Of a stretch of 64,000 nucleotides of DNA, positions 15,246-23,238 are shown one piece after another (position 1 is the stretch's first letter; every line of letters begins with the position of its first letter). The stretch spans positions 1 to 64,000 of the forward strand of contig NZ_JAUZQD010000023.1 of the NCBI RefSeq assembly GCF_030709675.1. Reading direction: 5' to 3'. The notes beneath the pieces are model-generated. The model saw only the letters and a list, made by a program, of their open reading frames with translations. It did no database searches and was not told where the DNA came from. The position numbers and the translations under genes were made by a program. This stretch comes from Symbioplanes lichenis (lineage in GTDB: Bacteria > Actinomycetota > Actinomycetes > Mycobacteriales > Micromonosporaceae).

Positions 15246-16960
15246 TTGGCGTCGTCCGGGCGGGCGGCGGGCTTCGGAGACGGCTTGGACGTCACGGGGG
15301 TCAGGTCGATCACCGCGGTGACCTCCTCGGTGCCGTCGCCCTTGCGCTGCGGCCGGACCGGCGGCAGGTTGATCTGCTGGGTCGCGTCGTCGAGGCCGGT
15401 GATCTTCGGCGCGGTCAGGGCCACCGCCGGCAGCTCCTCCTCGGCCGGCCGCGGCGGCACGCCCGCGAGCTGCGGCAGCACCACGGCCCCGAGCAACGGC
15501 GTGCCTACGCGGCTCAGCTGCTCGACCGCGTCGATCAGGGCGGGTCGCTTCGCGCGGCGCAGCTCGACCGCGAGGATGGCCGCGTCGGCGAGGCTCGCGA
15601 GCCCTTGCGCGTCGGCGCTGCTGCTGGTCGAGGGCGCTTCGACGACGACGTACGCGGCCTGGCGGCGCAGCGCGTCGAGGGTGTCCCGCAGCCGCTGCGA
15701 CTGCATCAGGCCGGCCGCCGTCGCCGCGCCACCGGTCGTCACGACCCGCAGCGACGGGATGCGCGGCGTGCGCTGCACGACCTCGCCGAGCCCGGTGCGC
15801 CCGGCCAGCAGGTCGGACAGGCCCGGCGTCGCGGAGACCCCGAGCATGCGGGCCAGGGGTGCCGCTTCGACGACACTGTCCGGCAGGTGGGCGCCGACAA
15901 GCACGACATCGCTTCCGGTACGCGCCAGCGCGGCGGCCAGGTTCGCGGCCACGAGCGTGGTGGCCGAGCCCCGGCTGGCCCCCGTGACGACGATGATCTG
16001 GTCACCCGGGTTCAGGCTGGCCAGCACCTCGTTACGGAGCCGGTTGAAGATGCGGCCGCCCGGCCCGTACGGCTGGAGCACGTCCTCGAAGTGCGGCGTG
16101 GTCCGGTCGTCGAGCGCCGCCAGCACCGCGATGCGCGCCCGGTCCCGGACGTCGGCAGCCGAGCGCACCCGGCGGTCGAAGCGCTCCCGGACGAACGCCA
16201 GCGCCAGCCCCGCGAGCAGCCCGATCATCGCGCCGGTGGCGATGTTGAGCATGGCGTCCGGGCTGACCGGCTCCTCCGGCTCCCGGGCGTCGCTGATGAT
16301 GCTGCCCGCGTCGACGGTCGCCGTGGTGAGCTCGTTGAGCCGGCCGGTCAGGCTGTTGAGCTGGTTCTGCGAGTTGTTGCGCAGGCTCTCCAGGTTGCTG
16401 CGCTCGGAGCTGCCCGCGGCCGCCTTCGCCAACCGGCCGTTGATGCTGGTCAGGCTCGTGGTCAACTGCTTGATCTTGAGACTGAGGGTACGGATCTTGG
16501 TGTCCAGCACCCCGCGCGTGCTCTCCTCGCGGTTGCGCAGGTAGGCCTCGGCGAAGGCGTGGGAGCCGGCCCGCGCGTCCTGGGGCGTGCTCGCCGCGTA
16601 CCGGATCATGAGGACGGTGGTGTTCGGCGGGACCTCGACCGACACGTTGTGCGCCAGCTCGATGGGCGACTCGGGCGAGCGCAGCAGCGCCGTGGCCTTC
16701 GCCGCGACCGCCCCCGAGCCGACCAGCTGGGCCTCGGTGTCGAGGTTGATCGCGCCCTTGGTGCGGCCGCCGGACGCGTTGGCATCCTGGTCGACCGCCT
16801 GCACCAGCACGGACGTGGTGGACTCGTAGACCCGGGGCAGCGCCCGGGTCACCGCGGCACCGAGCGCCAGGCCGAGCACCGTCGCCGCCAGCACCACCCA
16901 CCAGTGGCGGCGGAAGACGCCCAGGTAGTGCGAGAGGTCGGTTGGGCGTGACGCTTCCAT
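15242..16960 (-). CDS. Wzz-type chain-length protein with decayed BY-kinase domain
   Basis: 572-residue membrane protein. A Wzz domain opens with a transmembrane helix near 20-38, a periplasmic coiled-coil region with repeated Leu/Ser/Asn follows to about 230, and a second helix lies near 250-265. The cytoplasmic domain keeps the fold of a bacterial tyrosine kinase but not its chemistry. The Walker A region from residue 325 reads TGASRGSATT with no Lys, the A' motif is VVLVGAHLPDS without its Asp residues, and Walker B is VVVEAPS. The C-terminal tail lacks a Tyr cluster. It should set chain length without autophosphorylation. Confidence 0.85.
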   Translation of the reverse strand: MEASRPTDLSHYLGVFRRHWWVVLAATVLGLALGAAVTRALPRVYESTTSVLVQAVDQDANASGGRTKGAINLDTEAQLVGSGAVAAKATALLRSPESPIELAHNVSVEVPPNTTVLMIRYAASTPQDARAGSHAFAEAYLRNREESTRGVLDTKIRTLSLKIKQLTTSLTSINGRLAKAAAGSSERSNLESLRNNSQNQLNSLTGRLNELTTATVDAGSIISDAREPEEPVSPDAMLNIATGAMIGLLAGLALAFVRERFDRRVRSAADVRDRARIAVLAALDDRTTPHFEDVLQPYGPGGRIFNRLRNEVLASLNPGDQIIVVTGASRGSATTLVAANLAAALARTGSDVVLVGAHLPDSVVEAAPLARMLGVSATPGLSDLLAGRTGLGEVVQRTPRIPSLRVVTTGGAATAAGLMQSQRLRDTLDALRRQAAYVVVEAPSTSSSADAQGLASLADAAILAVELRRAKRPALIDAVEQLSRVGTPLLGAVVLPQLAGVPPRPAEEELPAVALTAPKITGLDDATQQINLPPVRPQRKGDGTEEVTAVIDLTPVTSKPSPKPAARPDDAK

Positions 16961-17048
16961 CGGTTCGGCGGGCCTTTCGCGGAGTTTCGAACATTCGGGC
17001 GTTTCGCCCCCGCGGGGTAAACGGCCCGTGCTCCTCCGCCGTGACGGT

Positions 17049-18572
17049 TTACTTCAAAGCGGGCTCCACCCAACCGCTTTCGACGAGGTAGGCCAGCACG
17101 CGGTCGACCGCTTCGGGCACCGTCATGTCCGTGGTGTCGACCGTCAGCTCGGCGGCGGGCGGCACCTCGTAGGGGTCGTCCACGCCGGTCATGCCGCGCA
17201 GCTGGCCCGCGCGGGCCCGGGCGTAGAGACCCTTGCGGTCGCGCTGCTCACACACCTCGAGCGGGGTGGCCACGTGGACCAGCACGAAGCCGGCCCCGGC
17301 GTCGGTGGCCATCCGGCGCACGGCCGTGCGGGCATCCTCGTAGGGCGCGATCGGGCACGCGATCGCCATGCCGCGGTGCCGGGCGACCTCGGCGGCGACC
17401 CAGCCGATGCGGCGCACGTTGCGGTCGCGGTCGGCCCGGCTGAATCCGAGCCCGGCCGACAGCTCGCGCCGCACCACGTCGCCGTCGAGGAACGTGATGG
17501 TCCGCTCGCCGGTCTCGCGCAGGGTGTCGGCGAGCCCGCGGGCGATCGTCGACTTGCCGGAGCCGGAGAAGCCGGTGAAGAAGACCACGAGACCGCGGTG
17601 CCGGCGCGGCGGGCGCACGCGGACGAGCTCCTTGGCCACGGCCGGTGGCGTGTGCCACTCCGGCAGCGGGAAGCCCCGGTCGAGCAGGTCGTCGATCTCA
17701 CGGGGCGACATGGCGAGACGCCGGTTGCGCGGCGGGATGTCGTCCCGCCAGCGCCACTGCCCGTCCCGGTTGTCGTAGGCCAGCTCCCGCGGCACGAGCA
17801 CGCGCAGGCCCCCGCCGGAGAGGATGTCGCCGGTGCTCAGGACGTGGGTCACGCCGTACGAGCTCGCCACCCGGGCCCGCAGCATGGCGTCACGCATCTC
17901 GTCGCCGCGGGTCAGCAGCGGCACCGCGACGATCGTGGCCGGGGGCATCCGGTCGCGCGCGGCGAAGACCGAGCGGACCAGCGCCTCGGGCGGCAGGCCG
18001 TCCGGGCCCGGCCCCGAGACCGGGATGAAGATCAAAAGATGAGCCGCCAGCGTACGGGCGGCATGCGCGATCTGCGCGAGCTGCGGCCGGTGCAGCGGGC
18101 GGTCGGCGATCACGCCCAGCACCCGGCCCGGTGGCAGCAGGGCCCGCACCTCGTCGGGGTTGCGCCGCAGCCGCTGGAACGGGCCGTGCCCGCCGTCGCC
18201 CATCCGGCGGACCGTGCCCCCGATCGCCCAGAGCCCGTCCGAGGTCGGCCACGCGTCGGTGACCTCCACGGCGGCGACCGGCGCGCCCTCGGGATCGGTC
18301 AGCACGACCGTGCGCCGCAGCGGGTCGGCGAGATCGAGACTCGACGCCAGCTCGGCCGGCACCTCGCACGTCACAGGCACCGGCCAGTTGGTGCCGTCGG
18401 CGAGCCGGCCCCGGCGCCGCAGCGACTGGAGATCGGCCCGGCCGAGGAATCCGGTCAGTGGCGCATAGGCCCCGGCCAGCAACAACTCGAGGTCGGCGAG
18501 TTCGTGCGCGCGTGGTGTCCATGACGGCGCGTCACGCAGCACGTCCTCGGGCAGCACGAAACCGTCGTTCAC
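17049..18572 (-). CDS. APS kinase fused to degenerate ATP sulfurylase-like domain
   Basis: 507-residue protein that should make PAPS from APS and ATP. The C-terminal APS kinase is intact: GFSGSGKST at 334-342, FLDGDVVRREL, RDRNVRRIGWVA and KGLYARARAGQL. The N-terminal 300 residues keep the sulfurylase shape (LAGAYAPLTGFLGRADL, LADGTNWPVPVT), but the catalytic RNPxHRxH element is replaced by DRPLHRPQ (His161, Gln164) and the GRDHAG loop by TGDILSG. Sulfurylase activity is therefore unlikely. The GTG start at 18572 has a GGGGGAG site. It supplies donor for the two nearby sulfotransferases, so an APS source elsewhere is needed. Confidence 0.85.
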   Translation of the reverse strand: MNDGFVLPEDVLRDAPSWTPRAHELADLELLLAGAYAPLTGFLGRADLQSLRRRGRLADGTNWPVPVTCEVPAELASSLDLADPLRRTVVLTDPEGAPVAAVEVTDAWPTSDGLWAIGGTVRRMGDGGHGPFQRLRRNPDEVRALLPPGRVLGVIADRPLHRPQLAQIAHAARTLAAHLLIFIPVSGPGPDGLPPEALVRSVFAARDRMPPATIVAVPLLTRGDEMRDAMLRARVASSYGVTHVLSTGDILSGGGLRVLVPRELAYDNRDGQWRWRDDIPPRNRRLAMSPREIDDLLDRGFPLPEWHTPPAVAKELVRVRPPRRHRGLVVFFTGFSGSGKSTIARGLADTLRETGERTITFLDGDVVRRELSAGLGFSRADRDRNVRRIGWVAAEVARHRGMAIACPIAPYEDARTAVRRMATDAGAGFVLVHVATPLEVCEQRDRKGLYARARAGQLRGMTGVDDPYEVPPAAELTVDTTDMTVPEAVDRVLAYLVESGWVEPALK

Positions 18573-18669
18573 CTGAACTCCCCCTGCAGTGAGCTTGGGG
18601 GACAGTTTCTCAGCCGGGCGCCGCGCGGTCGAGCGGGGTCCGGCTCCGCACTTCCCACGGTTCGGGTAG

Positions 18670-18697
18670 TCGACAAACCGGACTTTGGGTCTAATAC
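18670..18697 (+). promoter_or_regulatory. Promoter of second GH26-like gene
   Basis: TCGACA at 18670-18675 and TAATAC at 18692-18697 are separated by 16 bases. The GTG at 18707 is about 10 bases past the -10 box, so the transcript has little or no leader. The neighbouring PAPS gene is divergent. Confidence 0.5.
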
Positions 18698-18706
18698 TGG
18701 GCGATC

Positions 18707-19942
18707 GTGACACGTCGCCCGCGCCGGATTCTGCATCTTGTCGCCCTCACGGCCGTCTTCGCCATCTCGGTCGTGGCCACCTTGTCATGGGCCTGGACCG
18801 GTGGCGTCGATCAACTCGGCATCCCGTACGGGCCCGTGCCCGTGCCTTCGTCCGCGGCCCCGTCCACGCCGGTTTCCGTGGCGCCTTCCCCCTCCGCCTC
18901 CGTGCCGCCCAGTCACGTCCCGCCGCCCTCCTCGGCTGCACCGATCGCTCCTTCTTCGACGGCTCCGCCGGCCGCCGAACCCCGGGACTGCCGCACGGGC
19001 GAGAAGCTCGTGCCGACTTGCGGCGTCCTGTGGGGCGTGGCGCCGGGTGCCTTCACCGAGAAGCGAGGCAAGCAGGCGCTGGCCTCCTTCGAGGAGAAGA
19101 CCGAGCGGCACCAGGACGTCTACCACGCCTATCACAAAGGCACGAAGCAGCTCTTCCCCACCGAGCAGGAGATCGAGATCGCCCGCGAGCCCGGCCGCGA
19201 GCGCATCCTCTTCCTCAACTGGAAGCCTTCCGGCGCCACCTGGGCCGAGATCGCCGACGGCGACAAGAAGACGGACAAGTTCCTCGACAAGCTCGCCGAG
19301 CACATCAACAAGAACTTCCCCGAGCAGTTCTTCTTCACGGTCCACCACGAGGCCGAGGACAATGTGAAGGAGAAGAAGGGCTCCGGCTACACCGCTTCGG
19401 ACTACGCGGCCATGTACAAGTACGTGGTCAAGCGGCTCCGCGCCCACGGCGTGGACAACCTGGTCACCGTGCTGGTCCACATGGCGTATGTGCCGCACAC
19501 GAGCAAGAAGTGGTTCGAGGACATGTACCCGGGCGACTCGGTCGTCGACTGGATCGGCTTCGACACGTACGCGTACAGCGACCCCGGCTACGGGCACGGC
19601 GACTTCGCGGAGCTGCTCAACCGGCAGGCGTCGAACAAGCCCGACTGGCCCGGCTTCTACAACTGGGCGACGCGCAAGCACCCGGGCAAGCCGCTGATGG
19701 TCGCGGAGTGGGGCGTCTGGTCCTCCAAGAAGAACCCGGCCCACAAGGCGGAGTTCTACCGCGAGGTCGGCCGGCAGATCGGCCGCTTCCCGAAGATCCG
19801 CGCCCTGATCCACTTCGACACGCCCCACAACCAGGAGGGCCGCGACTCCTCGGTGGACGCCACCCACGAATCCCTCAAGGCCTACCGCAAGCTGGGCAAA
19901 CTCCCCATCTTCCAGGTCGAGGTCCGCCCCCTGCTGCCCTGA
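18707..19942 (+). CDS. GH26-like secreted glycoside hydrolase
   Basis: 411-residue exported protein. An N-terminal hydrophobic segment at about 10-28 serves as signal or anchor and is followed by a 60-residue Pro/Ser/Ala linker. The enzyme domain is related to the lipoprotein at 8595-9593. FFTVHHEAEDN carries the probable acid/base Glu, and LMVAEWGVWSS carries the nucleophile Glu. It has its own promoter and is divergent from the PAPS gene. Together the two GH26-like genes bracket the sulfated-polysaccharide operon, suggesting they cut or edit its product. The true substrate is unknown. Confidence 0.8.
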   Translation: MTRRPRRILHLVALTAVFAISVVATLSWAWTGGVDQLGIPYGPVPVPSSAAPSTPVSVAPSPSASVPPSHVPPPSSAAPIAPSSTAPPAAEPRDCRTGEKLVPTCGVLWGVAPGAFTEKRGKQALASFEEKTERHQDVYHAYHKGTKQLFPTEQEIEIAREPGRERILFLNWKPSGATWAEIADGDKKTDKFLDKLAEHINKNFPEQFFFTVHHEAEDNVKEKKGSGYTASDYAAMYKYVVKRLRAHGVDNLVTVLVHMAYVPHTSKKWFEDMYPGDSVVDWIGFDTYAYSDPGYGHGDFAELLNRQASNKPDWPGFYNWATRKHPGKPLMVAEWGVWSSKKNPAHKAEFYREVGRQIGRFPKIRALIHFDTPHNQEGRDSSVDATHESLKAYRKLGKLPIFQVEVRPLLP

Positions 19943-19945
19943 TCG

Positions 19946-19981
19946 CCGCGGCCGCCCGCCCACCGCGCCGGGCGGCCGCGG
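19946..19981. terminator. Bidirectional hairpin between convergent genes
   Basis: A perfect 13-base-pair stem (19946-19958 with 19969-19981, arm CCGCGGCCGCCCG) and a 10-base loop lie 4 bases past the GH26 stop. It also lies beyond the end of the convergent DUF397 gene. No T-run is present, which is common in GC-rich actinobacteria. Confidence 0.75.
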
Positions 19982-20065
19982 TCACCCCGGCAGGGGCGGC
20001 GGCCATGAGCACCCGCAGGGCCGGGCAGCGGACATCGCCGCCCGGTCCTGGGACACCATCGGCGA

Positions 20066-20281
20066 TCAGCCGATCAGATCGTCGAACTCGCCCTTCTTGG
20101 CGCCGTCCAGGAAGGCCTCGAACTCCGGCTTGGTGTAGAGGATGATCTCCTGTTCGGGGCGCCGGGAATGCCGTACCGCAATCATGTCGGCGGCCGCGGC
20201 AACCTGAACACAATTACCACCCGAGCTGCGCGTGGCGATACGCCAGTCCAAAGCTTGCCGGTCGATATGCATTTCGCTCAT
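20066..20281 (-). CDS. DUF397 protein
   Basis: 71-residue protein with the family pattern WRIATRSSGGNCVQVA near the N-terminus and VRHSRRPEQEIILYTKPEFEAFLDGAKKGEF at the C-terminus. DUF397 proteins are actinobacterial partners of XRE/DUF5753 regulators, and some pairs behave like antitoxin-toxin or developmental switches (WhiJ type). It follows its likely partner at 20298-21158 by 16 bases. Confidence 0.9.
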   Translation of the reverse strand: MSEMHIDRQALDWRIATRSSGGNCVQVAAAADMIAVRHSRRPEQEIILYTKPEFEAFLDGAKKGEFDDLIG

Positions 20282-20297
20282 GATTGTCCTCGGCTGA

Positions 20298-21158
20298 TCA
20301 GGCGGGAATGTTGTGGAGGCAGCGGTCGATTGTCTCGATCGACTGCGCGGGATCGAGGGCGAGCTCGGTCAGCAGGACGAATGCCTGTCGGCACCGCGCC
20401 ACTTCCTCCGGCCTCCGCTCGAAGAGCTGGCCGAGCTGACCCTCTGTGTAGACCACCGGCGGCAGAGACCCACCGCCGACAAAGCTGAGCAGGGAGAAAC
20501 TCCCGTCCAGCCCCGGGCTGGCCCCGGCGGTGAACGGCAACACCTGGACGCGGATGTTCGGACGTCCGGCCATCGCGCCGAGGTGCGCCAATTGGTCACG
20601 CATGACATCGTGATCGCCGACGACACGGTGCAGAACCGCCTCGTCGATCACGATATGCAAGTGGAGAGCACTGTCACCAGAAAGGATCTGCTGCCGGCCC
20701 ATGCGGGATTCTACGGCCTGCGCGAGCCGGTCAGCGGAGAAATCAAGCCGGACCGGGCGAATTACTTCTTTCGCGTACGCCTCGGTCTGCAGCAGTCCGG
20801 GTATCACTGTCGTCTCGAATCCGGCGATCTCGGTGGCGGCGCTCTCGAGTCCCACCAGGGTGGCGGTGGACGTCTCCAGGTCGTACCGCTCCCACCAGCC
20901 GCGGCGACGCCCCTCCCGGGTCATCCGGACCAGGTCCTCGGTGGTCGCCGCATCGAGGCCGTACCGATTGCTCAGCGCCCTGACCAAGAGCTCCTTGGGA
21001 CTTCGCTGCGCGTTTTCGAGCCGGCTGATCGTGGAGACATCGACGCCCACGTCGGCCGCGACCTCCGTCGCGGTCAGACCCCGCTCTTCTCGATAGCGCT
21101 TGAGCAGGGCGCCGAGCTCGCTGCGGCGAGCGGTCGGGCTGCTGGGCCGGCTCACCAT
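20298..21158 (-). CDS. XRE regulator with DUF5753 domain
   Basis: 286-residue regulator. The N-terminal helix-turn-helix spans LGALLKRYREERGLTATEVA to VDVSTISRLENAQRSPKE. The C-terminal DUF5753 ligand or protein-binding domain has the hallmarks FETTVIPGLLQTEAYAKEV and IRVQVLPFTAGASPGLDGSFSLLSF. The ATG at 21158 has a GGGAGG site 3-4 bases upstream. It forms an operon with the DUF397 gene. An inverted-repeat cluster at 21229-21256, about 70 bases upstream, is the likely operator for this protein. Confidence 0.9.
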   Translation of the reverse strand: MVSRPSSPTARRSELGALLKRYREERGLTATEVAADVGVDVSTISRLENAQRSPKELLVRALSNRYGLDAATTEDLVRMTREGRRRGWWERYDLETSTATLVGLESAATEIAGFETTVIPGLLQTEAYAKEVIRPVRLDFSADRLAQAVESRMGRQQILSGDSALHLHIVIDEAVLHRVVGDHDVMRDQLAHLGAMAGRPNIRVQVLPFTAGASPGLDGSFSLLSFVGGGSLPPVVYTEGQLGQLFERRPEEVARCRQAFVLLTELALDPAQSIETIDRCLHNIPA

Positions 21159-21228
21159 TACCTCCCTAACCCCGTCGACGGTAGCTGTCAAGACGTCGAT
21201 GGCAACAGCGAACCGGCAAAACATAGTG

Positions 21229-21256
21229 TGCCAAAGTACGTTTGGCAATTTGCCAA
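21229..21256. promoter_or_regulatory. Inverted-repeat operator cluster
   Basis: TGCCAAA (21229-21235) and TTTGGCA (21241-21247) form a perfect repeat with 5-base spacing. TTGGCAA (21242-21248) and TTGCCAA (21250-21256) form a second one around a single base, so three half-sites alternate in 28 bases. The cluster is AT-richer than its surroundings and lies upstream of the XRE/DUF5753 gene. Confidence 0.55.
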
Positions 21257-21397
21257 CCATCCGTGTCGAGCCGCAGACTGAGAGTCAGGAGGAGTAGCTG
21301 CCCAAAGCGAAGTGAGCACCTCCGGCTGCCACCGGAAGTGCTCACTGTCCAGCTGAAGCCGCCCCGAACGGATCTCACACCATCGAAAGGGACTGCC

Positions 21398-21493
21398 ATG
21401 AGAAGTCTAGTACTCGCGACAGCAGAAGGACAGGTGCAGACACCGCCGTTGACGGTCGCGCTTCCGTCAGCCATCACCCCAGCGCTGCGCTGA
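21398..21493 (+). CDS. Possible 31-residue peptide gene
   Basis: Short frame starting ATG at 21398 after a GAAAGGG site 6-7 bases away, ending TGA at 21493. It begins MRSLVLATAEGQVQT and has no Cys or clear membrane segment. The next small gene starts 3 bases after its stop, which favours translation of both as a unit. Function unknown. The frame is short enough to be chance. Confidence 0.4.
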   Translation: MRSLVLATAEGQVQTPPLTVALPSAITPALR

Positions 21494-21496
21494 GTC

Positions 21497-21703
21497 ATGC
21501 ACGGCGCGCCCTCGACCCGGGCTGTTCCCCGCGTCGTCGTCATCGTGTTTCTCGCCGCGCTCATCGGCGGCGGGGCGGGCTTGTTGTCCTTTGCCGACCA
21601 GGGCAGTGTTCCCCAAGCCGTCCTCACCGGCAGCGGGGCCTTTGCCGCCGCCGTCGCCTTGTTCATCGCTCTTCTGCAGTACGCCGGCGACACCCGACGG
21701 TGA
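21497..21703 (+). CDS. Small two-helix membrane protein
   Basis: 68 residues with two hydrophobic segments, VVVIVFLAALIGGGAGLL and VLTGSGAFAAAVALFIALLQY, separated by a short polar turn (SFADQGSVPQ), and a charged C-terminus. It is a plausible real membrane protein. It starts 3 bases after the preceding short frame and is convergent with the DUF5753 remnant. I do not recognise a family. Confidence 0.55.
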   Translation: MHGAPSTRAVPRVVVIVFLAALIGGGAGLLSFADQGSVPQAVLTGSGAFAAAVALFIALLQYAGDTRR

Positions 21704-21757
21704 GTCGTCTTCTGTCCGCCGTGTCCCGAGGAGCGGCGGACAGCCTCCATGGTCTTG

Positions 21758-22444
21758 TCATGCAGCGGTAGCCGTGGCGCCTCCTTCGCCCAGTTCCGCA
21801 AGGGCCGCGTCGAGCATCACCGCAGATTCCGCCTCGGAGGCCGCCATGGTCTCCAGCTCCTCGAACCAACGGCGATAGCTGCTCAAGTCGGCAGAGTGCG
21901 CGCCACCGAAGTAGTCACCCTTGGCATCCTCCAGATACAAAAGATCGCCGAGGGCGGGCTCGGCGAACTCCATGATCACGAAGGGGCCCCGGAGACCTGG
22001 TTGCGCCCCCGCGGCAAGCGGCAGGAGACGCAGGCTCACCCGGGTCCGGGCGGACAACTGCTTGAGATGCGCCAGCTGGCGGCGCAACACCTCCGGCCCT
22101 TGACCGCTCTCCGCGCCGATCCGTCGGCGGATTGCCGACTCGTCCACGATGAACACCATGGCCGGCGCATCGTCTCCGTTCAGGATGACCTGCCGGGCGA
22201 TCCGCGCCTGCACCCGCCGAGCCACCGTTTCCGGGGCATCGCCGGGATCCGCGTAAAGGCTGAGCACCGCCTCCGCATAGTCCGGCGTCTGGAGCAGCCC
22301 GGGCACAACCATCGGCTCGAACTGACTGATGCGGGTGGCGGACTTCTCGTAACGCAGGAGTCGCCGGACCTGCTCGCTCCACAGCTCGTCCCGAAGCGCC
22401 GGCGGGACGAAATTTCTAGCGCCGAGCGGCCTGGGCCAGCAGCT
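21758..22444 (-). pseudogene. 5'-truncated XRE/DUF5753 gene lacking the HTH
   Basis: The frame encodes most of a DUF5753 domain: ISQFEPMVVPGLLQTPDYA, RVSLRLLPLAAGAQPGLRG and DLLYLEDAKGDYFGG. The roughly 80-residue helix-turn-helix normally in front is absent. The readable remnant runs into the end of the glycosyltransferase gene, with a stop in frame at 22445-22447, and only an internal ATG at 22312 offers a start. It looks like the C-terminal part of a regulator cut by recombination at the edge of the polysaccharide genes. A short domain-only protein from 22312 remains possible. Confidence 0.7.
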
Positions 22445-23186
22445 TCACGGCGTAGGGCGCGTCGTGCTTGAGGTAGCGGCTCGCCAGGCGGCCCGGTTCG
22501 GCGCTCAGGCGGTGGGCCCATTCGAGGCCGGTGCGTTGCATCCAGCGGGGCGCCCGGTCGATGTCGCCGGCGACAAAGTTTACGGCGGCGCCGCAGCCCA
22601 TGAACCAGGTGCCTGGCAGGTGGGGGCGGAGACGGTCGACGACTTGCTCCTGCTTGGGGAAGCCCAGCCCCACGAAGACCAGGTCCGGGGCCGCTGTGAC
22701 GACATTGTGGACCAGGTCGGCGTACACCGTGGGGTCCTGCTCGAAGCCGTGGGGCGGGCAGAGGGTGCCCGCCACGCGCAGGCCGGGGAAGTCCGCCGCG
22801 AGGCGCAGGGCCGCGCGTTCGGCGCCGGAGGGGTGGCCGGGGGTGCCGCCGATGAGGAAGATCGAGCGGCCGTCGCGGGCGAGGCCGGCCGAGAGCGACC
22901 AGATCAGGCTGCTGCCGGCCACGCGCTCGGGCAGGGGGGTGCCGCTGAGGCGGCTGGCCCAGACCAGCGGCATGCCGTCGGCGACGACCAGGTCGGCCGA
23001 TTCCAGGTACGCCCGGACGCGCGCGTCGGTCGACGCCTGGCGCAGGATGTCCACGTTGGGCGTCACGACGCGCCCGCCCCGGCCACCGGCCAGAGCGTCT
23101 CTGACCTGGGCGACCACCTCCTCCTCGGTGACCGGATCAAACTCTGTCCCCGCGAGCCGGACCCGCGGGAAAGCCTCGACAACCAC
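22416..23186 (-). CDS. WecG/TagA/CpsF-family glycosyltransferase
   Basis: 256-residue GT26 enzyme that transfers an N-acetylhexosamine or related sugar to a lipid-linked acceptor. Family motifs are VVTPNVDIL, VVADGMPLVWASRLSG, VFVGLGFPKQEQVVDRL and FMGCGAAVNFVAGD. The GTG at 23186 has a GGAGG site 6 bases upstream and is preferred to the longer frame reaching 23513. It is divergent from the sulfotransferase gene and probably adds the second sugar of the repeat unit. Confidence 0.9.
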   Translation of the reverse strand: MVVEAFPRVRLAGTEFDPVTEEEVVAQVRDALAGGRGGRVVTPNVDILRQASTDARVRAYLESADLVVADGMPLVWASRLSGTPLPERVAGSSLIWSLSAGLARDGRSIFLIGGTPGHPSGAERAALRLAADFPGLRVAGTLCPPHGFEQDPTVYADLVHNVVTAAPDLVFVGLGFPKQEQVVDRLRPHLPGTWFMGCGAAVNFVAGDIDRAPRWMQRTGLEWAHRLSAEPGRLASRYLKHDAPYAVKLLAQAARR

Positions 23187-23238
23187 CTGACGCCTCCTTC
23201 GCTCGTTATAGCAGCGAAACGAGCGAAGGTGGACCAAA

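Noticed and set aside
13866-16544. 892-residue plus-strand open frame
   Set aside because: Antisense to the polymerase and chain-length genes, which have clear motifs and coupled starts; the frame has no recognisable domain.
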